Shown here: positions 22,771 through 32,960 of the stretch, one piece after another
How the letters are laid out: each line of letters opens with the position of its first letter
Numbering within the stretch: position 1 is the stretch's first letter
Made by a program: the position numbers and the translations under genes
Assembly (NCBI GenBank): GCA_038363925.1
Contig: JAQQWL010000015.1
Location: 1,054,001 to 1,118,000 of the forward strand
Reading direction: 5' to 3'
Origin: Apiospora phragmitis
Taxonomy: Eukaryota; Ascomycota; Sordariomycetes; Amphisphaeriales; Apiosporaceae
DNA length: 64,000 nt
Notes under the pieces: model-generated
The model's database searches: none
The model's input: the letters and a program-made list of their open reading frames with translations, nothing else
Told to the model about the DNA's origin: nothing

Positions 22771-24662
22771 TTATTTCGCCTTGCCCGTGGGGATGGCAAA
22801 GAGGATGATGGTTCCCTTCTTGTCGCCCTCGTCAACACCAGCATCGACTCGGTAGTAGCCCCTGCGCTCCAGCTGGATGATGTCATCCTTCTTCAGCTCC
22901 TTGACGCCCTCGTCGCACCAGGCCTCCTCCATCACGGCCGTGGTGGGGTCCAGGAACTTCTCCAAATCGTCCTCCTCCTCGAGCTTGTCCTTGGTCAGGA
23001 GGTAATCGAACTCCCAAAGCTCGGCCTTGACGAGCTGCTGGCCCTGTGTCGACAGCCACGTGACCTTCTTGCTGGTCGATCGTACATCACCCTTGAGGTT
23101 CAGCTCAACGGTGATCTGGTCGATGGGGTCGGCGGCAGGGATGGCGCGCACGTGTGCGTTCCCCACTGCATTAAGGTGATCTCCTCGTCGTTGCCAAACA
23201 ATTTCACATCGGCTTGATCGAGGATAAGCTCCTTGCTGAAAGCCATCTTCTTCATGCCTACATCAGGGTTCTTAGGATGCTTCGGCTTGTCGGCAGTGAA
23301 AGGCTCGGCCGGTGCCTCATCGCCCATTACGACCACTTTGACAGCATCCTTGACGGAAACAGCAGTGTGTCTCAGGAACGACTGGGTCGATCTCCTTCTT
23401 GTTAGCCGCCAAAAGCTGGTCCAATCCATAACGACGACGTTACGAGATGGGCCTTGCTTGAGGATGAAATCCCGCAGAGCGGGGATAGTCATGCCGCGAC
23501 GACGGATGCCGCGGATGGTGGGCATACGAGGATCGTCCCAGCCCCAAACACGGCCAGTGTCGACAAGCTTTGCCAATTTGCGCTTGGACAGGAAGGTGCG
23601 GATGAAGTTCATACGAGCAAAGTCCCACATGTGAACCTTGCGAAGCTTCAGGGTATCCAAGAACCACTCGAATTGAGGGTTACGGTCGGTGTACTCGGTA
23701 GATCTCAGAGCATGTGTGACACCCTCCAAGCTATCGACGACGGGGCATGCCAGATCGTAGGTAGGGTAGATGTTCCACTTTCTGCCAGTTCGGTGGTGGG
23801 GGTCGACGTTGTTGCATCGGTAGATGACCGGGTCTCTCATGGCCTTGTTGGGGTTGTCGACGGAGATCTTGACGCGGATACAGTTCTTCAGACCCTCTTC
23901 GGTGGCGTTCTTCATCTGTTCGAAGATGTTCAAGTTCTCCTCCACTGTGCGACGCCTTCTCTTGGACTCAATACCCTTCATTCTCTCGTCTCGCATGGTC
24001 TCGACGTCGGTATCATCGGCGTAAGCATAGCCCTCGTTGATCAGTTTCAGGCAGACATCGTAGAGGTGGTCGAAGTAGTCGGAAGTGTAAGACACGAAGT
24101 CAGGCTTAACCCCCATAAGAGCCAAATCCTCGACAATAGCATCCTGGAACTCCTCCTTCTCCTTGCTGGGGTTGGTATCATCCAATCGCAGGCGGAGCTT
24201 GCCGTCGTAGGCTTGGTGAGCGAAGTAGTCGCTGAGAAGGGCGGCCTTTGCGTGACCAATGTGGAGGTAGCCAGAAGGCTCGGGCAAGAATCGAGTGACA
24301 ACACCCTTCTCGACATCCTGGAGGGCCAGGTTGTAGCTTGCGCCAGCCTTGCTAGCGGCGGCAACCTTGGCGCGGCGAGCATCGTCGGCAGCCTTGACCT
24401 CAGCTTGGATCTCGGGGTGGACCTGCTCAATGTAGGTGAACCATCGGGCCAGGTTAGGGTAGGTGCCCTTCTTAACGAAGGAGACGGCGGCACGGTTGGT
24501 CTTGATGGCGAGCCAGATCTTGGTATCGAGCTCGCTGAGCTGGTGGCCGACGAGGTAGGTTCGCAGCACCAGGTGCTTCTCGAGACGAACCAGATGGGGC
24601 TCAATGGACTTGAAGTCCCCTCCCAAGGAGGTGGAAACAGCAACAAGCTCGTCTGCCTTCAT
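22771..24662 (-). CDS. GUS1: Cytosolic glutamyl-tRNA synthetase, frame broken
   Basis: Attaches glutamate to tRNA-Glu. The N-terminal 130 residues form the GST-like region of eukaryotic cytosolic GluRS. The class I catalytic domain then starts with PEPSGYLHIGHAKAALL (the HIGH motif). The KMSKS-type loop is FLSKRKLAKL, and the anticodon-binding beta-barrel ends at IPTGKAK. There are three single-base breaks: an A run on the plus strand at 23411-23414, a compensating change near 23370, and a C run at 23161-23164 that puts the last 130 codons in another frame. Between the first two, about 15 residues after MDWTSFW are out of frame and meaningless, although the frame stays open. An essential gene with such breaks points to sequence error. 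It is transcribed divergently from uL1m across a 465-bp gap. Confidence 0.92.
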
Positions 24663-25127
24663 TGTGGAATATATCCTCAGACTCGTAGGGTGGAGACAAA
24701 CGATACGGGAAGGGAGGTCGAGAGCTAGTTATAAGGAACTGTCTCGTGAGTCAATGCCGAAAAAAGTGACGATTTTTGGAATCAACCACCCGATCCAGGC
24801 CCGTAATCGAGTCACCTTTGTTGTGGCGGGGTACCCAAAGCAACAACAGAAAATCGTTAGCAGCTGAAGAGGGGTAGACGCCGGCTGGTAAGCTAGAGAA
24901 GCTTTGATAAGATAGTCCCTTAACCGATATGTGTTAATTGAGATGGTGCTAAAATGAGACCTCAGGCTACAATTCTGGCCGGCACCACTGTTAGTCAGCT
25001 GGCTGATTGGCGAAGACAGGGCCCGAGCGTGTAGCTGCGGCTGGGGAAATTTTGAAGCTTTGGATGTTCAAGATCTGCCACCAATTTGCGGCATCGTCAT
25101 CCGCAACCAAGGCCCTCACACCTCAGG
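24663..25127. promoter_or_regulatory. Shared promoter region of GluRS and uL1m
   Basis: This 465-bp gap separates the divergent starts at 24662 (-) and 25128 (+). Both genes serve translation, one cytosolic and one mitochondrial, so a bidirectional promoter is plausible. No specific TATA box or factor site could be defended. Confidence 0.5.
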
Positions 25128-26143
25128 ATGGCCAGCACCAGTCAATGCCCTGCCTCATTGGCAAGGCTGAGTTTGTCATCTGCTTCCCGACCAGCAGCCT
25201 CTTCGATACCACGATTTCTCGCGCCCTCCGTCACCACTCAGATCCGATGCGCCAGCGGTGGTACTGCACAGATGCAGGCGCGACAAAGGGAGAAGGATAG
25301 GCTGAAGAGGAAGAGGCGCCAGCAGCGATTCAAGGAGTACAAGTACGCTGTGCCCACCGGAAAGGGCGAGCAGTTCTCGTTGTGTGATGCTATGCGGTAA
25401 GTCAGGCCCCGGGACGTTTGCTCTCAACACTGGTTAAGTAGTCGTGCATCGTACTGATATGCAGTTTTGGACAGATACATTCGCGCTGCGGAAGTCGGCC
25501 GGCCTCCTTCCTCGGTCTCCTATGAAGTCGCCCTCAAGGTCCGCACCGTCAAGAACGGACCCGTTATCCGTAATCGGATACGCTTCCCTTACCCCGTTAA
25601 GAACGACACACGTATTGGTGTGATCTGCCCCGAAGGCAGCAACGCCATGCACGATGCACGAACCGGTGGCGCCGTCGCTTTCGGAGAGAAGTCCATGTTT
25701 GACCTCATCAAGGCAAACGCCAACAACCTCCCCTTCAACCGATTGATCTGCCATGTCGACTCGGTTCCGGCCCTCAACAAGGCTGGACTGGGACGCTTGC
25801 TTGGTCCCAAGGGTCTGATGCCCAGTTTGAAGACCAACACCATCACCAAGAGCGTTAAGACTATGATGCACGAAATGGTCGGTGCCGAGACCTACAGAGA
25901 GAAGATCGGTGTCATCCGACTTCCCATCGGAAACATCCAGTTCTCCCCAAGCAGCTGGCGGAGAACGTCAAGACCTTTATCGATTCGATCAAGGCCGATA
26001 TCTCGAGAATGGAGGACAGAGTCGACAAGGACATCATTGAGGTGGTTCTGAGCTCGACTAACGGGCCCGGTTTCACCCTGAGCGGTGGATTCTTGCCCAC
26101 GGACGAGAAGCTCGACCCGGCGCACCTGGCCACCGCTATGTAA
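25128..26143 (+). CDS. MRPL1: Mitochondrial large ribosomal subunit protein uL1m, one frame break
   Basis: Two exons: 25128-25396 and 25475-26143, with a 78-nt intron (GTAAGT to ACAG). The start MASTSQCPASLARLSLSSAS is Arg/Ser-rich and fits a mitochondrial targeting peptide. A Lys/Arg-rich stretch (REKDRLKRKRRQQ) follows. The L1 core includes NRIRFPYPVK and the RNA-binding signature around LGRLLGPKGLMPSLKT. After the C run at 25945-25948 the reading frame shifts by one, and the rest (KADISRMEDRVDKD through the TAA at 26143) is in the new frame. The protein is conserved, so one missing base in the C run is the likely explanation. Confidence 0.9.
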
Positions 26144-27064
26144 TGATCAATCTACAATTGGCAACGGCGCTGATCTGTACGAGACTGTATATATAAGCTG
26201 TATAATATCGCCCATTGTCTTGATGTTGTCCATATCGTCTCTGGACCAAGGCTAAAGCTGGAAATCCTGGCGACCCCCTGATCTACCGCGTAGGGAATAA
26301 CCAAATGCACTTCGGGACGTGTGCCACGAACCATCGGACAGCTCCGTGATAGAACCTGGAGACATGAGATATTTTCATGGGTTATCCCTCCTGTTCTCTC
26401 CCGTCCTGGCCCAGTTTCCCGTGGCTGTTGCTCCTGTCAGCTGTGATCACTATAATCTAGTTCGAATCAGATCATAATCATCTATCTGCTCAAAGGCGCC
26501 CCGAGGCCAGTCCCCAAGACAAACAAGCTTTTGCTCTAAATGCATGCGCCATATCCGTGATATTGACGCGTTTTCATTTTGATTGATTCCGCCATCCTTC
26601 AATGCCTAATCGGTTTCCGATACGACTATAACAGCTGTTTTAACGGCCGGTTGCTGCCGCGGTCCCAACGCCGATTGGGCCATCGCATTCAGCCGGGAAG
26701 TCGATCACTGGTACCGTCGCACCAACAATGCAGAGCTTTAGATGACACCAGCTGCAGCATGCTTCGGTACCAGAGCCTATTTGGTGGGTGGGCAATGTAT
26801 TTACTCGATGCAGCATCGCAAGTCCAGGTTCACGATCGCATTTCGGGTCATGTCGTCCCGCCTAACGAATCTCGTCTGCGTGACGTTGCACTTGACCGGG
26901 TAAGGGTGCTGATCTCATTTATCCCTTATCATGCTTTCTGTTGAGCTTAGAGGCCTGGCCCCTATCTTTGGGTTTGAATAAGATCTGAGGTCGATCATGT
27001 AACGATGTCCTTATGACAACATCCCCAAGGCACACGAGGCACCTACACCTAGACAACCCCCAAG
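26144..27064. other. Intergenic region
   Basis: A plus-strand frame of 121 codons at 26579-26944 has no recognisable features. Nothing else was identified. The right end is the promoter of the beta-lactamase-like gene. Confidence 0.45.
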
Positions 27065-29085
27065 ATGAAGATATCCACGTCTATGTGGGCGGCGACGTGG
27101 GCGCCGTCGCTACTGGCACGGCTCACCACAGCAGCCATACCGGACTGCCCGTTCCCAGGGCCAGCGTTCCCCAAGCCGACGAAGCTCGCGTCGTCCGAGG
27201 CTTTCAAGTCCGTCTTGGCCAATTTGACCGATACATTCAAGGCACGGGACGAAGATCCGACCAACAACCCCAACGGCACGTCATGGTCGGTCCAGGTCTT
27301 CTCGGTCTCCGACAACAACACGAACAGTCCCCTATGGGAGTACTACCACAGCGCGCCGACGCTCGCGACCTCCAATACAGGCGGCGTGAAGGAGGTCGAC
27401 GGCGATACGATCTACCGGCTCGGCAGCCTGACCAAGATCTTTACCATCCTGACATTCCTCATCGAGGCCGGCGACGGTTACTGGAACACGGCGATCACCA
27501 ATTTTGTGCCCGAGCTGGCGCTCTTGGGCGACAAGTACCAATACGACCCTGTGATGAATGTGGATTGGGCGAGTATCACACTGGGAGAGCTTGCAAGTCA
27601 TACGGCGGGTATTGTCAGAGATTGTCAGTAGTCTACCGATACCAACATCGCGGGGCCGTTTCAAAGCTAACAATACGCGCGTAACTCCTTCTAGATGCGC
27701 TGCTTGGAGAGTTGACTCAAGAGAATAACCAAACCGTGCTCGAGTCCCAGGGTTTCCCGCCAGCCCCTGTCAACGAGACCCCGATCTGCGGAGAATACAT
27801 AACGTGTAATCGAGTCCGTGAGTAGAGCCCTCCATCCGAGACTGAGTGCATTCACAAGCTCATCGTCTCCCATCAGAGTTCTTCGATGGCCTCGGCAATG
27901 TACCCCCGTCATTCAGCACAGCGTGGACGGTGGGCTACTCCAACGTCGGCTACCAGATCCTGGCGTACGCGCTCGAGGCCATGACGGGGAAGAAGTTCGC
28001 CGACATGATCCAGTCGGATGTCATCGACAAGCTCAACTTGGGCCACACATATTACCAGAAGCCGCCCGACAATCTCGGCATCATCGTGGAGGGACAACAG
28101 CCTGGCTGGAACTACAGCCTGGGCGACGCGAGCCCGTAAGTTTGACCATCCCAACTTCCGCATACCTACCTGCCTCTCCCATCATTTCCTCACTTGCATC
28201 AATTGGTGCTCCAATAAAACAAGATAGTTAACCACCAGTCTCTCCATCACCTACAGGACCGGTAACATGTACTCCTCGACCAACGACCTCTCGGCCCTCG
28301 GCCGCGCCATCCTGAGCAGCCAGCTGATCCCGAGCGCGCAGACGCGGCGGTGGCTCAAGCCCGCGATCCTGACGTCGGACCTGCGCGAGGGGGTCAGCTA
28401 CCCCTGGGGCGTGAAGCGGATCCCGCTGTCCAGCAGCAGCAGCAGCCGCATCACGGACGCCTACAACAAGGCGGGCAGCATCAACACGTACCAGTCGCTC
28501 ATCATCCTGCTGCCCGACTACGACGTCGGCATCGCCGCGCTGCTGGCGGGCGGGTGGCCCGGCAACGCCAACTGGGACATGGCCGACGCCATCGGGGCGA
28601 CGCTGGTGCCGGCGCTCGAGGAGGCGGCGCGGGCCGAGGCGGACGCGGCGTACGCGGGGACCTACAGCTCGGACTCCTCCAGCGCGTCTGTCAATAGCAC
28701 CCTCGTGCTGAGCACGGAGTCGGGCCGCCCGGGCCTCGGCATCGACCGCTGGGTCAGCAACGGCACCGACATGGTGCCCGTGGCGATTAGGTACACGCTG
28801 AACTACAACGTGACCGGGCCCTCGCTCCGGCTGTACCCGGCCGGGTTGGAGAAGCGCAACGACGACGGGTCGCGCAAGGTCGCCTTCAAGGCCATGATCC
28901 AAGACCGCGGCGCGACCGACCACGCGGCCGACATGTTCTCGACTAACTGCGGCACCTGGGTCGGGCAGACCACGGCTGTCTACGCGTCCATGCCGCTGGA
29001 CCAGTTCGTGTTCCACCTCGACGCCGGGGGCGGCGTCAAGAGCATCGAGTCCTTGGCGCTGCGGGCCGTGTTGGACAAAGACTAG
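27065..29085 (+). CDS. Secreted beta-lactamase/transpeptidase-like serine hydrolase
   Basis: Four exons: 27065-27623, 27695-27817, 27877-28135 and 28257-29085. All introns are GT-AG and keep the frame. An N-terminal hydrophobic stretch after MKISTSM fits a signal peptide. The class C beta-lactamase-like fold is supported by the SxxK motif (GSLTKIFTILTF) with the catalytic Ser, the YxN motif (GYSNVGYQILAYALE), and the conserved GELASHTAGI just before the first intron. The C-terminal 250 residues form the extra domain of the fungal family. These fungal proteins are usually not antibiotic-hydrolysing enzymes. Their substrates are mostly unknown esters or peptides, and some lie in metabolite clusters. 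The frame is intact. Confidence 0.85.
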
Positions 29086-30689
29086 TGGTTGTGTAGTAAG
29101 CTAGCTCAACATATATTTTACAATGGCTCATGCAATTGAACGTGTCAATCAATAGTCTCTCGCATGATGTCCGCAGCATGTCACGATGCCCTTCGAGTAC
29201 AACCTGGCTTCGCCCCTTCCTACCCCCCCTTGATCTATTCTGCCTGTTCGAAAGATAATGAACTTATTGGAAGTGGCATTCGTCATTCCAGTACTCGCAG
29301 TTGCTCGTATGTGGCTAGCTTAGCATCGGCTAGGTCTCGCCTGCGTGATACCGTTGCCTTCCCGTCCTGAATGGGTGCATAAGGTCCGTAGCAAAGTGGC
29401 AGAGATGGACGGGTTTAAGAAAACCAAGCGAGTGAGATACTCCCTATTTGCAGAGTTTTGGGGCAAGTGGGAGGGGGCGATATCGATTATATCAGTTGGA
29501 CTGGTTCGTGGAGCGGGCGTCGACCAGAGGTGTTTTCTGTTGGGAGCACTGGGGTGGAAAGCAGCATTATCAACCCGAGATGGTTTCTGGGGAGCACTGG
29601 AGTGGACATGGACTTTCGGGGTTTATTCCTTCCATTTCCGGTCGTTATTCCTCGTTATTCCAGTGTCTCATGGGGGATGGATATACCGTTTATTCGAGAA
29701 GTTAAATTTATATCTCGTAGATTCAATAAAGAGTAATACTAACGCCGGGACTCGGTAGTTGTCCCGAGATCAACCACATTTGAGGCCCCAGTCGAATCCT
29801 GGGACACAGACCATTATTATGAAATCGGCAGACTTGCCTTCGCCGCGCATCGCTGTGGAATTCTCAGTTGTGATAACGAAATAATGTCATGGCGTTGGGA
29901 AAACCCTCAACCTCTGGGAGACAAGGTTTCGAAGATGGAAACTTTTAGGCGTCAATAATGGTGATCTCTAACCGAACGTCTTGATCGACATACAGGCACG
30001 TGGTGGCAAAAGGTATACTAATATGACTTTGTGTAGAGATAGGCGAATCGACTTGGGACTGTGAGAATTGTTGAGAGGCTATTGCTTTAGCCATCTGCCT
30101 TGTTTACAGGCCATTATACGATGTTTGGGGGGAATGAAAGCGAACGTGAACTGGTTTCAAGAGAAAGGGGTATCTATCCAGGGGAACATAATATCATCTA
30201 GTTACTTGCCCGCTGGATTGTGGTGCCAATGGAATGAAACACTTGATAATACGAATTTACTATTATTTTAGTTATAAGAAACCTTGTACAGCCTCCAGCA
30301 AATAAATAAACAGCTCTTTCCATCGAAATGATCTTGAGAAGACTCTGATATAGAATTTCCACAATATCGATGACCAGAGCCTTAGAAACCGGAATAAACG
30401 AGCTACCACCATCTCTGGAATTTTCTATTGGTCTCATCCTTAAGAGACCATATAATATGGTAGGACGTAATAGAATGTCAAATATTCGTATCTCATAATT
30501 CAGCTAACCCTTATCTTCGGTGACCGAGAAGGGAGTAGAATTCAACAGCAAACCACCCCTTGCCAGACAAATTTGTCAAGTCCAAACCAGTCATTGAACC
30601 TGATAACATGAAGAAACTTGAGTCGTACTCCATCAACCAAGTTTCATAACTCTCTCACGGCAATACCGAACCACTCAAAGTTATGGATC
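29086..30689. other. Intergenic region, no gene recognised
   Basis: All three plus frames stay open between about 29458 and 29705, in a G-rich stretch that contains a short repeat (GGGAGCACTGGRGTGGA twice, about 60 bp apart). No frame has a domain or splice structure. A short hairpin-capable CGGGAC/GTCCCG pair lies near 29743-29765. The rest is featureless. Confidence 0.4.
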
Positions 30690-32960
30690 TCGTAATCGTT
30701 GTTTCCTACAGGGAGATTGCCATCACCGTCAGGTATTTCATGGGCAATCTCGACCACAACGCCACGTGGCTCATCGGTTTCGTACGGCCCTGATAGACTT
30801 GAGATACCTTCTGAGGCTGGATGCCTGAAAGGTTTTGTCTGTAGTACTTACAGCCAAGGGGGTTTCATCTCCCGATCCACCTCTTCCTGTCCCACTTCGG
30901 GTCAGTGAAGGCTTTGTCGCATTTGCCTCGGTCCTGGGCAAGCGCCATGAGCCCAATGAGTAGACAGAACTCGCCTCCGAGGCCGGTAGAAACTTGACTG
31001 GTCCTCCTGTCGTTGTAATTCTCGGGGACCAGAGACCCTACCCAGGTCGAGTTGTTGCCAGCAACTTTCCGGGTCCCCCCATTGGTGCTGACCCTACTGA
31101 CGCCACTGTTATTGGTGGCGAAATGCATCATATGGAAAGTGCCATATTCGGAAGTCAAGGGGTCTCCACCGTCACTCGCATCTCCGGGCTTAAAGAGGCA
31201 CGGGGCAAATGGGCCACAGTTATACATTGTGATCGTCGAGTAGCACTGCAGCGGCACCCAAGTCCTTTCGGTTAGCCTCACAACCTGGCCGTCGTCGTTC
31301 ACTCGCCGGTCGGTGTAATAGTCAATTGTGCTGGGGCGCCATGGGTTATCATCATCGGTGTCGTAGGCAGATCTCCCCAGGCTGCCCGCAAGCCCAGTGG
31401 CTATACTGATATCGCCGTTGTTGTAGCGAAAGATCTTGCCAGGGATATTTTGTCCAAATTCATTGTATGTTTTGGGGTGGTAGCTGATTGTTCAAGGAGT
31501 CAAAGTAAGGTGCGGTGTTGTGGGCGTAAGTAAGTTCGGTCACGGTGAATAGAAATCGACAGGGGAAATTCCCAGATGATTTGGAGCTGCCTGAGTTCTT
31601 CGGGGCGTGACTCCTGTGGCTATGCCTATCGGGTTTTGAAGCCCGGTGCTACTGAAAACGTTAGTGCTTGGCTTTGGGCGAGATTGGGTTTGCATACGTG
31701 ATGACATGGCTTCGCCTCTCAGGTATCTCGCCGTATATACCAGAAGCCGCCGGAGTACATTGTCTGATCGATATGCTATTCTTCTTGTACTCAAAACACT
31801 CTTGAGGGGCGAAATAGCTCGTAATTCAGCTAGCTCCCAGCCTTATAATCGTCGGAAATGACTTGTAGTAAGCAATGCGTTGGCAGTGACGCCCATAACC
31901 TATACTTCCCCATCTTCTCGACTTTGCCGGTGTATCACAGCCTTGACCGGTTCCTCTCATCCGGACTTTGCGCTTCCCGTACATTTGGGCTGAAGACGGT
32001 TGGGCATTGAGAAGGAAAAGGCGGTCAGAAAGTTGGCAGTTCTCCCAATGAATCGACATTCTCGTCCCATAGATAGAGCGCCAAGCTCTGTAAATTTCCT
32101 CGAACGGCCCAGACTGATTGAAAATCATTGAGGAGGCGGTTGGTAACTCACGAAGAATGGTATAGCTTCTGTTGCCTCAGGGCATATTGCCGTGGTCGGA
32201 ATGATGGCCAGAATGCAAATTCGCTCCATGAAAACTGTCAACAATGACAACACGATGGCCATTTCCAGGTTTTCTAGATCTCCATCGCGCATACCTTGAG
32301 CCGGAACACATCGCGCATTGGTGACACGTTTACTCTTTACCGTCCATCTGGGACAAATCTTGGATAGCTGACCGGTCCGCACAAAGAACCAAGGGGCTGC
32401 CGGAGACACCGTTGCATCTGGTACCGCAGGAATCAATGAGAACTTGCAGCCAGACTACCCCCGCGCAGATAGTCGCTGCAGATTTGCCGTACTCCGTGCT
32501 CCTTGCATCGGCCACGTCTGTCGTATTAGGCTGAGAGGCGCCGGTGAAGCCCAGCGTATGTGACAGTGGGGGCAACGTTGTCCGGTTGGAACAATGGGGG
32601 AAGCCGCTCGATGGTTCGATGGGCAGACCCTATCGATTATGGCCTACGTTGAGACTATCCGGGCTGCCTCCGCTGCACCGATAGAACCCAAAGCCAACAT
32701 GGGGTCGACAGTCTTGCCAGTGTAACGCAACGGCAATGTCTGTTTTTTCTAGCGGTCTAAGCTGGATGAAGCTGGTTGAGATCCGTGCTGCGAGAAATGA
32801 GCGCCATAGAGGCGAAGATGATGAAAGGTGCCTATCATGTCGACGTAGGCTGCAGCCAGTCAGGTCGCGCGCTATCAACTCGGGTTGGGTCGGCATTGCT
32901 GATCCCGCAACGGATGGCGGGTATGAAGCGGGCCAACAGAGGAATGGGAACGGTTAGCTA
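30690..32960 (-). CDS. Unrecognised, interrupted coding-like region (possibly several exons)
   Basis: A chain of minus-strand open stretches lies at 32896-32630, 32575-32330, 32436-32125, 32128-31826, 31794-31540 and 31302-30865, in alternating frames. Several have protein-like composition. One near 32836 has a hydrophobic run (IIFASMALIS), and one at about 32270-32200 has AIVLSLLTVFMERICILAII. The piece at 31302-30865 carries NNSGVSRVS and NNSTW glycosylation-type sites. This could be one intron-rich or frame-broken membrane or secreted protein gene, or two. I do not recognise the family and cannot define starts or splice sites. Confidence 0.3.

Noticed and set aside
23454..24728. 424-codon plus-strand open frame
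   Set aside because: It is the exact antisense of the conserved GluRS coding region and has no features of its own.
28228..29016. 262-codon minus-strand frame
   Set aside because: Antisense of the GC-rich last exon of the beta-lactamase-like gene. Composition is Arg/Gly/Val-rich, as expected for a shadow.
29345..29758. 137-codon frame and two overlapping open frames
   Set aside because: All three plus frames are open in the same G-rich stretch, which shows a lack of stop-rich sequence rather than coding. No domain or homology pattern.
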